Shown: positions 1 to 5,532 of the stretch, piece by piece
Layout of the letters: every line of letters starts with the position of its first letter
Position numbering within the stretch: position 1 is the first letter of the stretch
Assembly (NCBI GenBank): GCA_002429165.1
Contig: DIYV01000139.1
Span: forward strand, 2,365 to 11,267
Source of the DNA: Gallionella sp. UBA6045
GTDB lineage: Bacteria; Pseudomonadota; Gammaproteobacteria; Burkholderiales; Gallionellaceae
Length of the DNA: 8,903 bases
Reading direction: 5' to 3'
Translations under genes and position numbers: made by a program
Notes under the pieces: generated by a model
What the model saw: only the letters and a program-made list of their open reading frames with translations
Database searches by the model: none
What the model was told of the DNA's origin: nothing

Positions 1-189
1 TGCAAGATGGGCAATGACGCCGACAAGATGGCCGTGGTCGACGCGAGGCTGCGCGTGCATGGTATCGCCGGCCTGCGGGTAGTGGATGCCTCCATCATGC
101 CCACCCTGCTGTCGGGCAACACCTGCTCGCCGGTGGTCATGTTCGCCGAGAGAGCCAGCGACATGATCAGGGAAGACCGCAAGCTTTGA
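1..189 (+). CDS. GMC-family flavin oxidoreductase, C-terminal fragment (5' end outside window)
   Basis: The frame is open from the first base (Cys-Lys-Met-Gly...) to a TGA at 187-189, leaving about 62 residues. The stretch [14 protein letters not shown], then [18 protein letters not shown] and SGNT, is the typical C-terminal signature of glucose-methanol-choline oxidoreductases, where the strand after the catalytic His region and the SGNT/N-x-x-P segment close over the FAD isoalloxazine ring. Family members oxidise alcohols, sugars or choline using FAD. The substrate cannot be told from this tail because the N-terminal FAD-binding Rossmann motif and most of the substrate domain lie upstream of the window. 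The end is natural, with ...[11 protein letters not shown] followed by a short basic tail, so the gene looks intact at its 3' end. There is no obvious intrinsic terminator after it. The family call is firm; the specific enzyme is unknown. Confidence 0.9.
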   Translation, partial: CKMGNDADKMAVVDARLRVHGIAGLRVVDASIMPTLLSGNTCSPVVMFAERASDMIREDRKL

Positions 190-225
190 ACCTATCCCGA
201 ATGTCCATTGGAGCCAATCATGACA

Positions 226-406
226 TCGTAGGAGCCCGATTTAACCAGCCACTTATTCATCGTTTTTTGATGGATTAGTGGAATGGCTATGCAAGGCCAT
301 CGGGCGATTGATTCTCACAATAATCGCGCAGCACCCGTAAAGGGTACGCCGGAGGGTGCCCCGCTACTTCGCAGCGACCCTTCCGCAGCAAGCTGCGCTC
401 CTACGA
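226..406. repeat. Structured repeat unit with 10-bp inverted ends, REP/BIME- or MITE-like
   Basis: The left end TCGTAGGAGC (226-235) is a perfect inverted copy of the right end GCTCCTACGA (397-406). Read on the minus strand, the right end continues into a compact palindrome, GCAGCTTGCTGC, so that end has the form GTAGGAGCGCAGCTTGCTGC. This resembles REP elements known from pseudomonads (TGTAGGAGCG followed by a short palindrome). Two further internal stems lie between the ends. The left end lacks the adjacent palindrome. No clear target-site duplication is visible in the flanks, so mobility is inferred only from the terminal repeats and from a related copy at 8448-8477. Confidence 0.5.
381..405 (-). 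repeat. REP-like palindromic element
   Basis: On the plus strand CGCAGC-AA-GCTGCG (384-397) is a 6-bp stem with a two-base loop, followed directly by CTCCTACG. The reverse complement has the GTAGGAGCGC head typical of REP sequences in gamma- and betaproteobacteria. Such elements usually sit between genes and can act as RNA hairpins, transcription attenuators or substrates of RAYT transposases. No RAYT gene is in the window. Confidence 0.55.
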
Positions 407-491
407 GCATGCCAAGCTTCGATAAAAACCAAAATGGTCTGATGAACAATTCGGGTTAATCAGAACCGCAAGCTCTCACTGCAAGATGCAA

Positions 492-497
492 TATAAT
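492..497 (+). promoter_or_regulatory. Possible moaA promoter -10 box
   Basis: A perfect TATAAT lies 23 bases before the moaA start. A transcript starting about seven bases further on would have a leader of only about 17 bases. No convincing -35 hexamer is visible 15-18 bases upstream, nor an extended -10 TGn. A perfect hexamer in an A/T-rich patch can occur by chance, so this is tentative. Confidence 0.35.
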
Positions 498-520
498 GAA
501 ACTGAAAATACCCGATACCC

Positions 521-1591
521 ATGACCGACCTGCCCAAAATCTTTCCCGTCACCGACACGCTGCAGCGCCCGCTGCACGACCTGCGCATCTCCGTGACCGA
601 CCGCTGCAACCTGCGCTGCACCTACTGCATGCCGCGTGAAGACTTTGGCAGGGATCACCTGTTCCTGCCGCGTGCCGAACTGCTCAGTTTTGAGGAGATC
701 GAACGGCTGGCCGGATCGTTCGTCGAACTGGGCGTGGAAAAGATCAGGCTGACCGGCGGCGAGCCGCTGTTGCGCCGCAACCTTGCACAACTTGTCGAAA
801 AGCTTGCCAGGCTGCACACCCCGGCAGGCAAGCCGGTGGAGGTCACGCTGACCACCAATGCAGTGCTGCTGTCGCGGCAGGCACAGGCGCTCAGGGACGC
901 GGGCCTGGCGCGGCTGTCGGTCAGCCTGGACGGACTGAGCGACGAGGTGTTCCGGCGCATGAGCGACTCGGACGTGCCGGTCAGCACCGTGCTGGACGGC
1001 ATAGCCGCCGCGCAGCGCGCCGGGTTCACCGGGATCAAGGTCAACATGGTGGTCCAGCGCGGCGTGAACGACCACGAGATCGTTGCGATGGCCGAACACT
1101 TCAGGGCCGATCATTCTGCTTCGGGCGGCATCGTGCTGCGCTTCATCGAATACATGGATGTGGGCAACACCAACGGCTGGCGCATGGACGAGGTGGTCAC
1201 CGCAGCGGAGATACTGCAAATCGTCGGCGCGCATTACCCGCTACGCCCGATCGCGCCCAATTACACCGGGGAAGTGGCGGAACGCTGGGCCTATGCGGAC
1301 GGCGCAGGCGAGATCGGCGTGGTCGCATCGATCAGCCGCGCGTTCTGCCGGGACTGCACCCGCGCCCGGCTGTCGACCGACGGCAAGCTTTACACCTGTT
1401 TGTTTGCCGGCAGCGGACTGGACCTGCGCGCGCCACTGCGCGAGGGCGCAAGCGACCAGGCCCTCACCGGGCTGATCGCGGAGCGCTGGCAACGACGCGC
1501 CGACCGCTACTCGGAACTGCGCTCGGCCCTGACAGAAGACAGCGGCTCACCCGCGGCAAAAAAAGTGGAAATGTCCTATATCGGGGGGTGA
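521..1591 (+). CDS. moaA: GTP 3',8-cyclase MoaA (molybdenum cofactor biosynthesis)
   Basis: This radical SAM enzyme carries out the first step of molybdenum cofactor synthesis: it rearranges GTP to 3',8-cyclo-7,8-dihydro-GTP, which MoaC then turns into cyclic pyranopterin monophosphate. The 356-residue protein has both cytoplasmic 4Fe-4S sites expected of MoaA. The N-terminal C29-x3-C33-x2-C36 (CNLRCTYC) binds the SAM cluster. The C-terminal C276-x2-C279-x13-C293 binds the GTP cluster. The SAM-contact motif GGEP is at 79-82, and the essential C-terminal Gly-Gly is present (MSYIGG). The ATG at 521 is the first in-frame start after a stop, and the radical SAM domain begins at a normal distance from it. 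No Shine-Dalgarno sequence is evident. Its usual partners moaC, moaD, moaE and moeB are on the same strand but about 5.5 kb downstream. Function is very secure. Confidence 0.98.
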   Translation: MTDLPKIFPVTDTLQRPLHDLRISVTDRCNLRCTYCMPREDFGRDHLFLPRAELLSFEEIERLAGSFVELGVEKIRLTGGEPLLRRNLAQLVEKLARLHTPAGKPVEVTLTTNAVLLSRQAQALRDAGLARLSVSLDGLSDEVFRRMSDSDVPVSTVLDGIAAAQRAGFTGIKVNMVVQRGVNDHEIVAMAEHFRADHSASGGIVLRFIEYMDVGNTNGWRMDEVVTAAEILQIVGAHYPLRPIAPNYTGEVAERWAYADGAGEIGVVASISRAFCRDCTRARLSTDGKLYTCLFAGSGLDLRAPLREGASDQALTGLIAERWQRRADRYSELRSALTEDSGSPAAKKVEMSYIGG

Positions 1592-1658
1592 CGGCAGTTG
1601 AAAGACTCAAGAGGCAAGGTGCCAGGGAAGCAAGGATTGATACCTGAATAATGCCAGC

Positions 1659-1880
1659 TTAATTTCGCAGCACGCCCAGAAACTCATCCGTTGAGACACT
1701 GGCCTGACGAAGAATTCCAGCCAGTGTGCCAATCTTTATTTCCTTGTGATTGGGAACAACGCAACCGATGGGGCCCTTTCGCAAGATGATGTGACTGCCG
1801 CTTTGACGTGCTACTACAAACCCCATTCGCTCCAATGTCTTGACTGCCTGAGCGCCGGAAATGTGCGGCAGCTTAGGCAT
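1659..1880 (-). CDS. hicA: HicA-family mRNA interferase toxin
   Basis: This 73-residue protein matches the HicA toxin family, small ribosome-independent RNases with a double-stranded-RNA-binding-like fold that cleave mRNA and tmRNA when the antitoxin is lost. Visible family features are the N-terminal helix segment with KTLERMGFV, the catalytic histidine His30 in SGSHIILRK, the VVPNHKEIKIGTL strand-turn (a usual 'vP.H...l..gtl' stretch) and a C-terminal helix with ILRQASVS. Length is normal, and the catalytic His is intact, so the toxin looks functional. Its start overlaps the end of hicB by 8 bases (1873-1880), which suggests translational coupling; no separate ribosome binding site is evident. 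It converges on moaA, with 67 bases between the two stops and no clear terminator between them. Local sequence is more A/T-rich than the neighbouring moaA, consistent with horizontal gain. Confidence 0.93.
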   Translation of the reverse strand: MPKLPHISGAQAVKTLERMGFVVARQSGSHIILRKGPIGCVVPNHKEIKIGTLAGILRQASVSTDEFLGVLRN

Positions 1881-2079
1881 GAGCTGGAAGTTCGAACGTG
1901 GTTACCCATGGATGATCCGCTTTGACGAGAGGAAATTCCTCCAGATAGAGTGCTGTAGCTTCCTGCAGGTTGCTCAATGCTTCATTGATCGTTTCTCCCT
2001 GGGTTGTCGTTCCCGTTTCCGGATTCAAGGCAATGTATCCGCCTTCCTCTGCGTGGGTCAAAACCGCTGTGAATTGCAT
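1873..2079 (-). CDS. hicB: HicB-family antitoxin, short single-domain form
   Basis: HicB neutralises HicA by binding it. The chosen start gives 68 residues: MQFTAVLTHAEEGGYIA, then the family signature TTTQGETINEALSNLQEA and YLEEFP, which forms the partial RNase-H-like HicB fold. The protein ends right after that domain, so no helix-turn-helix or ribbon-helix-helix DNA-binding tail is present. Many short HicB proteins are like this, but it leaves open how the operon represses itself. The frame stays open upstream to 2256, but the start at 2079 is preferred: it is preceded by a strong AAGGAGG, begins the conserved fold exactly, and the upstream extension has no family similarity. Gene order is antitoxin first, toxin second, the reverse of the classical hicA-hicB order but common in the family. 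An inverted repeat at 2144-2170 lies 65 bases upstream and may be regulatory. Confidence 0.92.
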   Translation of the reverse strand: MQFTAVLTHAEEGGYIALNPETGTTTQGETINEALSNLQEATALYLEEFPLVKADHPWVTTFELPAHA

Positions 2080-2083
2080 GATG

Positions 2084-2090
2084 CCTCCTT
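2084..2090 (-). promoter_or_regulatory. Shine-Dalgarno sequence fixing the hicB start
   Basis: On the minus strand AAGGAGG is followed by four bases and the ATG at 2079-2077. It is one of the strongest ribosome binding sites in the window and is the main reason for preferring the 68-residue hicB over the longer upstream-extended frame. Confidence 0.8.
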
Positions 2091-2143
2091 GGGAAAACGA
2101 AATGAGCGTAGCGGGCTGGAAAATATGGGTTGCTGCATTCTCC

Positions 2144-2170
2144 CGCAGTTGCCGGGACTGTGCAACTGCG
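2144..2170. promoter_or_regulatory. 9-bp inverted repeat upstream of hicBA (candidate operator)
   Basis: CGCAGTTGC (2144-2152) and GCAACTGCG (2162-2170) are perfect inverted copies separated by nine bases. On the minus strand they overlap a weak promoter-like arrangement, TTGCAC at 2165-2160 and GAGAAT at 2142-2137 with 17 bases between. The position fits an operator for the toxin-antitoxin operon. The repeat could alternatively be a simple RNA hairpin or an incidental palindrome. Confidence 0.35.
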
Positions 2171-2332
2171 CCGGGCCGCATTACAGGGTGCAACGCGGTT
2201 GAGGATTGAGAGGTTTCGATATCCATCGCAGTTCCGCGGGCGGGATGAACTACCATTTGTTTATTGCATTTTTGTTAATTGGATACCTGTTTCTCCGCTT
2301 GTTGCAGAAATACCACATATTCGCGGATTACC

Positions 2333-2360
2333 TTGCCCCGCTTCATTCGTTGTGGATAAT
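2333..2360 (+). promoter_or_regulatory. Candidate porin promoter
   Basis: TTGCCC (2333-2338) and GATAAT (2355-2360) are separated by 16 bases and match the sigma-70 -35 and -10 consensus at four and five of six positions. A start near 2367 would give a leader of about 88 bases, long enough to include the palindrome at 2399-2418. A second weak -10-like TATAAC at 2424-2429 lacks a -35 partner. Confidence 0.4.
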
Positions 2361-2398
2361 GCCTGCTTGAATTCTCCGCATTGAGGGGGAGTTTTCAT

Positions 2399-2418
2399 CA
2401 CGGTCGCCGGCGACGGTG
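2399..2418. promoter_or_regulatory. 20-bp interrupted palindrome before the porin gene
   Basis: The core GTCGCCGGCGAC (2403-2414) is perfectly self-complementary. It is flanked by CAC on the left and GTG on the right, with only one G/G mismatch pair between core and flanks. It lies about 37 bases before the start codon. It could be a protein-binding operator or, if transcribed, a leader hairpin. No known regulator motif is recognised. Confidence 0.35.
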
Positions 2419-2454
2419 GCCGATATAACTTAAAAACTTTATGAGGAGTTTTAC

Positions 2455-3477
2455 ATGCAAAAGAAACTGATCGCACTGGCAATCGCTTCGGCAATTTCCG
2501 CTCCGGCATTCGCTGACACCTCCATGTACGGCATCGTTGACGCTGCCGTCCTTAACAACTCCACGACTGGCAAGACGAACACTACGCAGGTCATCTCGGG
2601 TGGCCTGTCCACTTCCCGTTTTGGCATCAATGCCAGTGAAGACCTGGGCAACGGCATGAAGGCTTTCGGCAACCTGGAATACGGTTTGGACGTTGCCAAC
2701 AAAGCAGCTATTGGCGTTACAGCCGCTGGCGCGTTGAATGCACGCCAACAGGCGGTTGGCTTGTCCGGTAACTTCGGTACCGTCAGGGCTGGCTTCCTGC
2801 AGGACGCCGGTTACTATTTCGCTGTCAAGTTCGACCCGACCGCCGGCTCCGCCGCGGACTCCGTGGCCGCCACCAACCCCAGCAAGTACATTACCACGGG
2901 CGGGCGCATCAACAGTGCTATCGACTATACGTCGCCTAACATGGGCGGTTTCAGCTTCGCAGTCAGCCACGGGTTCAACCAAGCCATGGTTCCAGCGCCC
3001 GTATCCGGTGCAACTACCGGAAACCTGACCTCAGTAACCTTGGTCAATGCGATGTACGACGCCGGCCCCCTGTCCCTGGGTGTTGCTTACGCAGGCGATG
3101 CCAATGACGACGCTGGCTTCGCGAAGACCACCGACCTCGGTCTGGGTGCTGCCTACGACCTGCAAGTGGTCAAGTTGACCGCTACTTATCAGACGACCAA
3201 GGCTGATACGGGTGCAGCGCCTGGCAATTCCAGCAACAAGGCCATGGCTTTGACCGCAGTCGCCCCGATTGGCTCTGACGCGTTGGTGGCCACCGTTGCC
3301 AAGGAAACGATCGACACCACTGCCGTTTCCGACGACAAGACCGGGCTCACGCTCGCTTACCTGCACAACATGTCCAAGATGACAACCCTTTACGGCGCTG
3401 TGCAAAAAGTCACCAATGGTGCCGGAGCTTCTAAAGATGTGACCAATGTGGCTGTGGGTGTGCGTTACAAGTTCTGA
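2455..3477 (+). CDS. Gram-negative trimeric porin (general outer membrane porin)
   Basis: This 340-residue protein is a 16-stranded beta-barrel porin of the betaproteobacterial Porin_4/OmpC-like type, forming a water-filled outer membrane channel for small hydrophilic solutes. The first 20 residues are a Sec signal peptide: MQKK, a hydrophobic Ala/Ile-rich core and cleavage after APAFA before Asp21. The mature protein opens with TSMYGIVDAAV, the usual first strand, followed by SRFGINASEDLGNGMKAF and the strand signature AVGLSGNFGTVRAGFL. A plausible constriction loop (residues about 122-140) follows. It ends in VGVRYKF, with the terminal Phe recognised by the BAM assembly machinery. The start is fixed by GAGGAG at 2443-2448, six bases upstream. 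It is monocistronic, with its own promoter region and a terminator at 3639-3670. Ion or solute preference cannot be read from sequence alone. Confidence 0.93.
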   Translation: MQKKLIALAIASAISAPAFADTSMYGIVDAAVLNNSTTGKTNTTQVISGGLSTSRFGINASEDLGNGMKAFGNLEYGLDVANKAAIGVTAAGALNARQQAVGLSGNFGTVRAGFLQDAGYYFAVKFDPTAGSAADSVAATNPSKYITTGGRINSAIDYTSPNMGGFSFAVSHGFNQAMVPAPVSGATTGNLTSVTLVNAMYDAGPLSLGVAYAGDANDDAGFAKTTDLGLGAAYDLQVVKLTATYQTTKADTGAAPGNSSNKAMALTAVAPIGSDALVATVAKETIDTTAVSDDKTGLTLAYLHNMSKMTTLYGAVQKVTNGAGASKDVTNVAVGVRYKF

Positions 3478-3590
3478 TAAAACTACTGAAAAACTACTAG
3501 CCATCTGACTAACCCAGCAAAAGACGCTGGGAAAGTCATTGGTTATAGCCAATCGACTAAGCTGTAAAATACCACAGCCAAGTCGCTGGT

Positions 3591-3670
3591 TATAATCCCG
3601 CGCTGGCCTGGCCAGTTAGAGATTAGTTAGCAGTATCTGAAACCCGCTGTGGAAACACAGCGGGTTTTTT
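3591..3670 (+). ncRNA. Possible small RNA or terminal part of the porin 3' UTR
   Basis: A perfect TATAAT (3591-3596) is followed by a G/C-rich discriminator. About seven bases on comes a hairpin ctggc-ctg-gccag (3603-3615), an A/T-rich single-stranded stretch (3616-3638) and a strong intrinsic terminator. A transcript from about 3603 to 3670 would be close to 68 bases, with the hairpin, linker and terminator layout of many trans-acting small RNAs. No good -35 hexamer is seen, and the same sequence would also be the end of the porin mRNA. It could be an independent RNA, a processed 3' UTR RNA, or only an untranslated tail. Confidence 0.3.
3639..3670 (+). terminator. Strong intrinsic terminator after the porin
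   Basis: AACCCGCTGTG (3641-3651) pairs perfectly with CACAGCGGGTT (3656-3666) around a GAAA tetraloop, extending by an A-T pair and a G-U pair. A run of six T follows the G/C stem (3665-3670). This is a textbook Rho-independent terminator for plus-strand transcription and ends the porin transcript about 190 bases after its stop codon. Confidence 0.92.
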
Positions 3671-3807
3671 GTTGGCGGTCGTTTGTACAGTTCTAAAAAC
3701 TTACAATTGTCCGGTTGCCAATAGTCACATCATGCGCAATCTGCTAAGGTGCGGCTTCAAATAGGCTGGCGGTAAAGCCCTCGTCAACGTCCGTAAAGGA
3801 AATCCAC

Positions 3808-4701
3808 ATGCTCAATCATCGCCTGTTGGCCATCACGGCCTGTACGCTGTTTGCGATTTCCGCGCTGGCCCAGGACCTCACCGGTACCCTGAAAAAAATC
3901 AAGGACACCAACACCATCGCACTCGGACACCGCGAGTCTTCGATTCCGTTCTCCTACTACGACGATAAAGAGCAGGTGATCGGCTATTCCCAGGACCTGA
4001 TGATGAAGGTGGTCGATGCGGTCAAGGCCGACCTGAAGCTGCCCAATCTGCAAGTCACGCTGACACCGGTCACGTCGCAGAACCGCATTCCGCTGGTGCA
4101 GAACGGCACGGTGGACATCGCCTGCGGTTCGGCGACCAACAACCTCGAGCGGCAGAAACAGGTGGCGTTCTCCGACACCATCTTCGTGATCGGCACGCGT
4201 TTGTTGACCAGGAAAGGTTCCGGCATCAGGGACTTTTCCGATCTGGCCGGCAAGAACGTGGTGACCACCGCCGGCACGACCTCGGAGCGCTTGCTGCGCA
4301 AGCTGAACGAAGACAAGAAGATGGGCATGAACATCATCAGTGCCAAGGATCACGGCGAGTCTTTCCTGACACTCGAGACCGGGCGCGCGGTTGCATTCAT
4401 GATGGATGATGCGCTGCTCGCCGGCCAGAGGGCCAACGCGAAGCACCCGAAGGACTGGGTCATCGTCGGCACGCCTATGTCGAACGAAGCTTACGGCTGC
4501 ATGATGCGCAAGGATGATCCCGAGTTCAAGGCACTGGTCGACAAAACCTTAGCCAAGGTGATGACTTCCGGCGAAGCAGCGAAGCTCTACAAGAAGTGGT
4601 TCATGTCGCCGGTTCCACCCAAAGGGATGAATATGAACTTCCCGATGAGCGATGACATGAAAGCAGCTTTCAAGAATCCGAACGACCAGGCTTTCCCGTA
4701 A
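3808..4701 (+). CDS. gltI: Glutamate/aspartate ABC transporter, periplasmic binding protein GltI
   Basis: This 297-residue protein is the periplasmic solute receptor of the GltIJKL importer and delivers L-glutamate or L-aspartate to the GltJ/GltK channel. Residues 1-21 are a Sec signal peptide with cleavage after ISALA. The mature protein is strikingly close to the Escherichia coli GltI family: GHRESSIPFSYYD (40-52), TSQNRIPL, CGSATNN (Cys106), ERQKQVAFSDTIFV, AGTTSERLL, AKDHGESF, GRAVAFMMDDALLAGQ and EAYGCMMRKDDPEF (Cys231). The two cysteines probably form the disulfide found in this family. The C-terminus MNMNFPMSDDMKA...PNDQAFP also matches. Start ATG is preceded by AAGGA at seven bases. 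It is the first gene of the operon and is followed by a stable stem-loop before gltJ, a common arrangement when the binding protein is made in excess. Confidence 0.96.
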   Translation: MLNHRLLAITACTLFAISALAQDLTGTLKKIKDTNTIALGHRESSIPFSYYDDKEQVIGYSQDLMMKVVDAVKADLKLPNLQVTLTPVTSQNRIPLVQNGTVDIACGSATNNLERQKQVAFSDTIFVIGTRLLTRKGSGIRDFSDLAGKNVVTTAGTTSERLLRKLNEDKKMGMNIISAKDHGESFLTLETGRAVAFMMDDALLAGQRANAKHPKDWVIVGTPMSNEAYGCMMRKDDPEFKALVDKTLAKVMTSGEAAKLYKKWFMSPVPPKGMNMNFPMSDDMKAAFKNPNDQAFP

Positions 4702-4714
4702 CACCTGGTATGAG

Positions 4715-4756
4715 AGGGTGAGGGTTGGAGGATGATCGTTCTCCAACCCTCACCCT
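4715..4756 (+). promoter_or_regulatory. Perfect 16-bp stem-loop between gltI and gltJ
   Basis: The arms AGGGTGAGGGTTGGAG (4715-4730) and its exact complement (4741-4756) are separated by a 10-base loop. It begins 13 bases after the gltI stop. The following sequence is TGTTTGTTGG, only mildly T-rich, so it may be a leaky terminator or, more likely, a 3'-end-protecting hairpin that raises gltI mRNA relative to gltJKL. Both roles are established for stem-loops in this position in other binding-protein operons; which applies here is inference. Confidence 0.7.
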
Positions 4757-4790
4757 TGTTTGTTGGTGCGCCCTTATTCGTGAACCGACC

Positions 4791-5531
4791 ATGAACTATC
4801 ACTGGAACTGGGCCATCTTTCTGGCCGAAACACCATCGGGTGGCACCACTTATCTGGGCTGGATGCTGTCCGGGCTGGAAGTCACCCTCGCACTCTCGCT
4901 CTCTGCCTGGATCATTGCGCTGTTGATCGGCCTGCTGATGGGCGTGCTGCGCACCGTCCCGAATCGCTGGCTGTCCGGCATCGCCGCGTTCTACGTCGAG
5001 GTGTTTCGCAATACGCCGCTGCTGGTTCAGCTGTTTATCTGGTACTTCGTGCTGCCCGAGATCGTGCCGCCTTCCATCGGCGACGCTTACAAGGCACTCA
5101 ACCCGTTTCTGCAGCAGTTTCTGGCCGCGATGCTCTGCCTGGGGCTGTTCACCGGCGCCCGGGTCTGCGAGCAGGTCCGCTCCGGTATCAATTCGCTTTC
5201 TGTCGGGCAGAAATATGCGGGTCTGGCGCTGGGCTTTACGCTGCCCCAGACCTATCGCTACGTGATCCTGCCGATGGCGATCCGTATCATCCTGCCGCCG
5301 CTCACCTCGGAATTCCTCAATATCTTCAAGAATTCTGCGGTGGCTTCCACCATCGGTCTGCTGGAACTGGCCGCGCAGGGACGGCAACTGGTCGATTACA
5401 CTGCCCAGCCCTACGAATCTTTCATCGCGGTGACGCTGATGTTCATGGCGATCAACACCGTTGTGATGATCCTGATGCATCGAGTGGAGAAGCGCGCGCG
5501 CGTTCCGGGCCACATGGGCGAGGAGCGATAG
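4791..5531 (+). CDS. gltJ: Glutamate/aspartate ABC transporter permease GltJ
   Basis: GltJ is one of two inner-membrane permease subunits that form the translocation path of the glutamate/aspartate importer. The chosen ATG gives 246 residues starting [11 protein letters not shown], aligning with the start of known GltJ proteins. The frame also runs back to a TTG at 4725, but those 22 extra residues come from the intergenic stem-loop and have no family similarity. Visible features are several hydrophobic membrane segments (the first at about 22-54), the amino-acid-permease motif [12 protein letters not shown] (69-80), [11 protein letters not shown], and the EAA-like coupling loop [20 protein letters not shown] (139-158) that docks onto the ATPase GltL. 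There is no strong ribosome binding site upstream, so translation may be weaker than that of gltI. The stop is one base before the gltK start, indicating tight coupling. Confidence 0.95.
   Translation: MNYHWNWAIFLAETPSGGTTYLGWMLSGLEVTLALSLSAWIIALLIGLLMGVLRTVPNRWLSGIAAFYVEVFRNTPLLVQLFIWYFVLPEIVPPSIGDAYKALNPFLQQFLAAMLCLGLFTGARVCEQVRSGINSLSVGQKYAGLALGFTLPQTYRYVILPMAIRIILPPLTSEFLNIFKNSAVASTIGLLELAAQGRQLVDYTAQPYESFIAVTLMFMAINTVVMILMHRVEKRARVPGHMGEER
5520..5525 (+). promoter_or_regulatory. Shine-Dalgarno sequence supporting the GTG start of gltK
   Basis: GAGGAG lies within the last codons of gltJ, seven bases before GTG at 5533. It supports a GTG start giving MYEFDWSS, the usual GltK N-terminus. 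Confidence 0.75.
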
Positions 5532-5532
5532 C

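Larger units (their letters stand above)
190..520. other. 331-base noncoding gap with a structured repeat unit and the moaA promoter region
   Basis: No coding frame here looks real. The gap contains a palindrome-rich unit at about 226-406 (described separately), small stems at 304-309/322-327 (gcgatt/aatcgc) and 331-336/354-359 (gcaccc/gggtgc), and a more A/T-rich last 100 bases that carry a perfect TATAAT close to moaA. I could not recognise a molybdenum-cofactor riboswitch by eye, although moaA leaders in some bacteria carry one. Confidence 0.7.
2080..2454. other. 375-base divergent intergenic region between hicB and the porin
   Basis: This region must hold the promoters for leftward hicBA and the rightward porin gene. 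Supported items are the hicB Shine-Dalgarno, a 9-bp inverted repeat at 2144-2170, a porin promoter candidate at 2333-2360, a near-perfect 20-bp palindrome at 2399-2418 and the porin Shine-Dalgarno. The middle part, about 2254-2330, is A/T-rich and has no recognisable feature. No short frame in it resembles a known protein. Confidence 0.65.
3478..3807. other. 330-base gap: porin 3' region, terminator and gltI upstream region
   Basis: From left to right it holds two small stems, cccagc/gctggg at 3513-3518/3526-3531 and attgg/ccaat at 3538-3542/3549-3553, then a perfect TATAAT at 3591-3596. After these come a hairpin at 3603-3615, the strong terminator at 3639-3670, and about 130 bases leading to gltI. 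The last part must contain the gltI promoter, but no well-spaced -35/-10 pair stands out; the gltI ribosome binding site is AAGGA at 3796-3800. No coding frame is credible. Confidence 0.65.

Noticed and set aside
226..406. Insertion sequence or CRISPR array
   Set aside because: There is no transposase frame and no regularly spaced direct repeats; only short inverted repeats are present.
190..520. Molybdenum cofactor riboswitch upstream of moaA
   Set aside because: I could not identify the conserved riboswitch core, and the stems present are explained by the repeat unit. A covariance-model search of 190-520 would decide; a significant hit would overturn this.
476..1234. 252-residue open frame on the minus strand across moaA
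   Set aside because: It lies antisense to a fully supported moaA, is rich in His, Gln and Arg as expected from antisense of G/C-rich coding sequence, and resembles no family.
2080..2256. N-terminal extension of hicB to 127 residues
   Set aside because: A strong AAGGAGG precedes the internal ATG at 2079, and the upstream residues do not resemble HicB or any known domain.
3600..3670. tRNA gene between a TATAAT and a terminator
   Set aside because: There is no acceptor-stem pairing, TTC arm sequence or CCA end; only two hairpins are present.
3808..3870. GltI as a lipoprotein (I-T-A-C at residues 9-12 resembles a lipobox)
   Set aside because: The hydrophobic stretch before Cys12 is too short for a lipoprotein signal peptide, and a normal signal peptidase I site (ALA before Gln22) follows in the usual place for GltI.
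4725..4790. TTG start extending gltJ upstream by 22 residues
   Set aside because: The extension is encoded by the arms of the intergenic stem-loop, and GltJ homologues begin at the M-x-x-x-W-N-W sequence.
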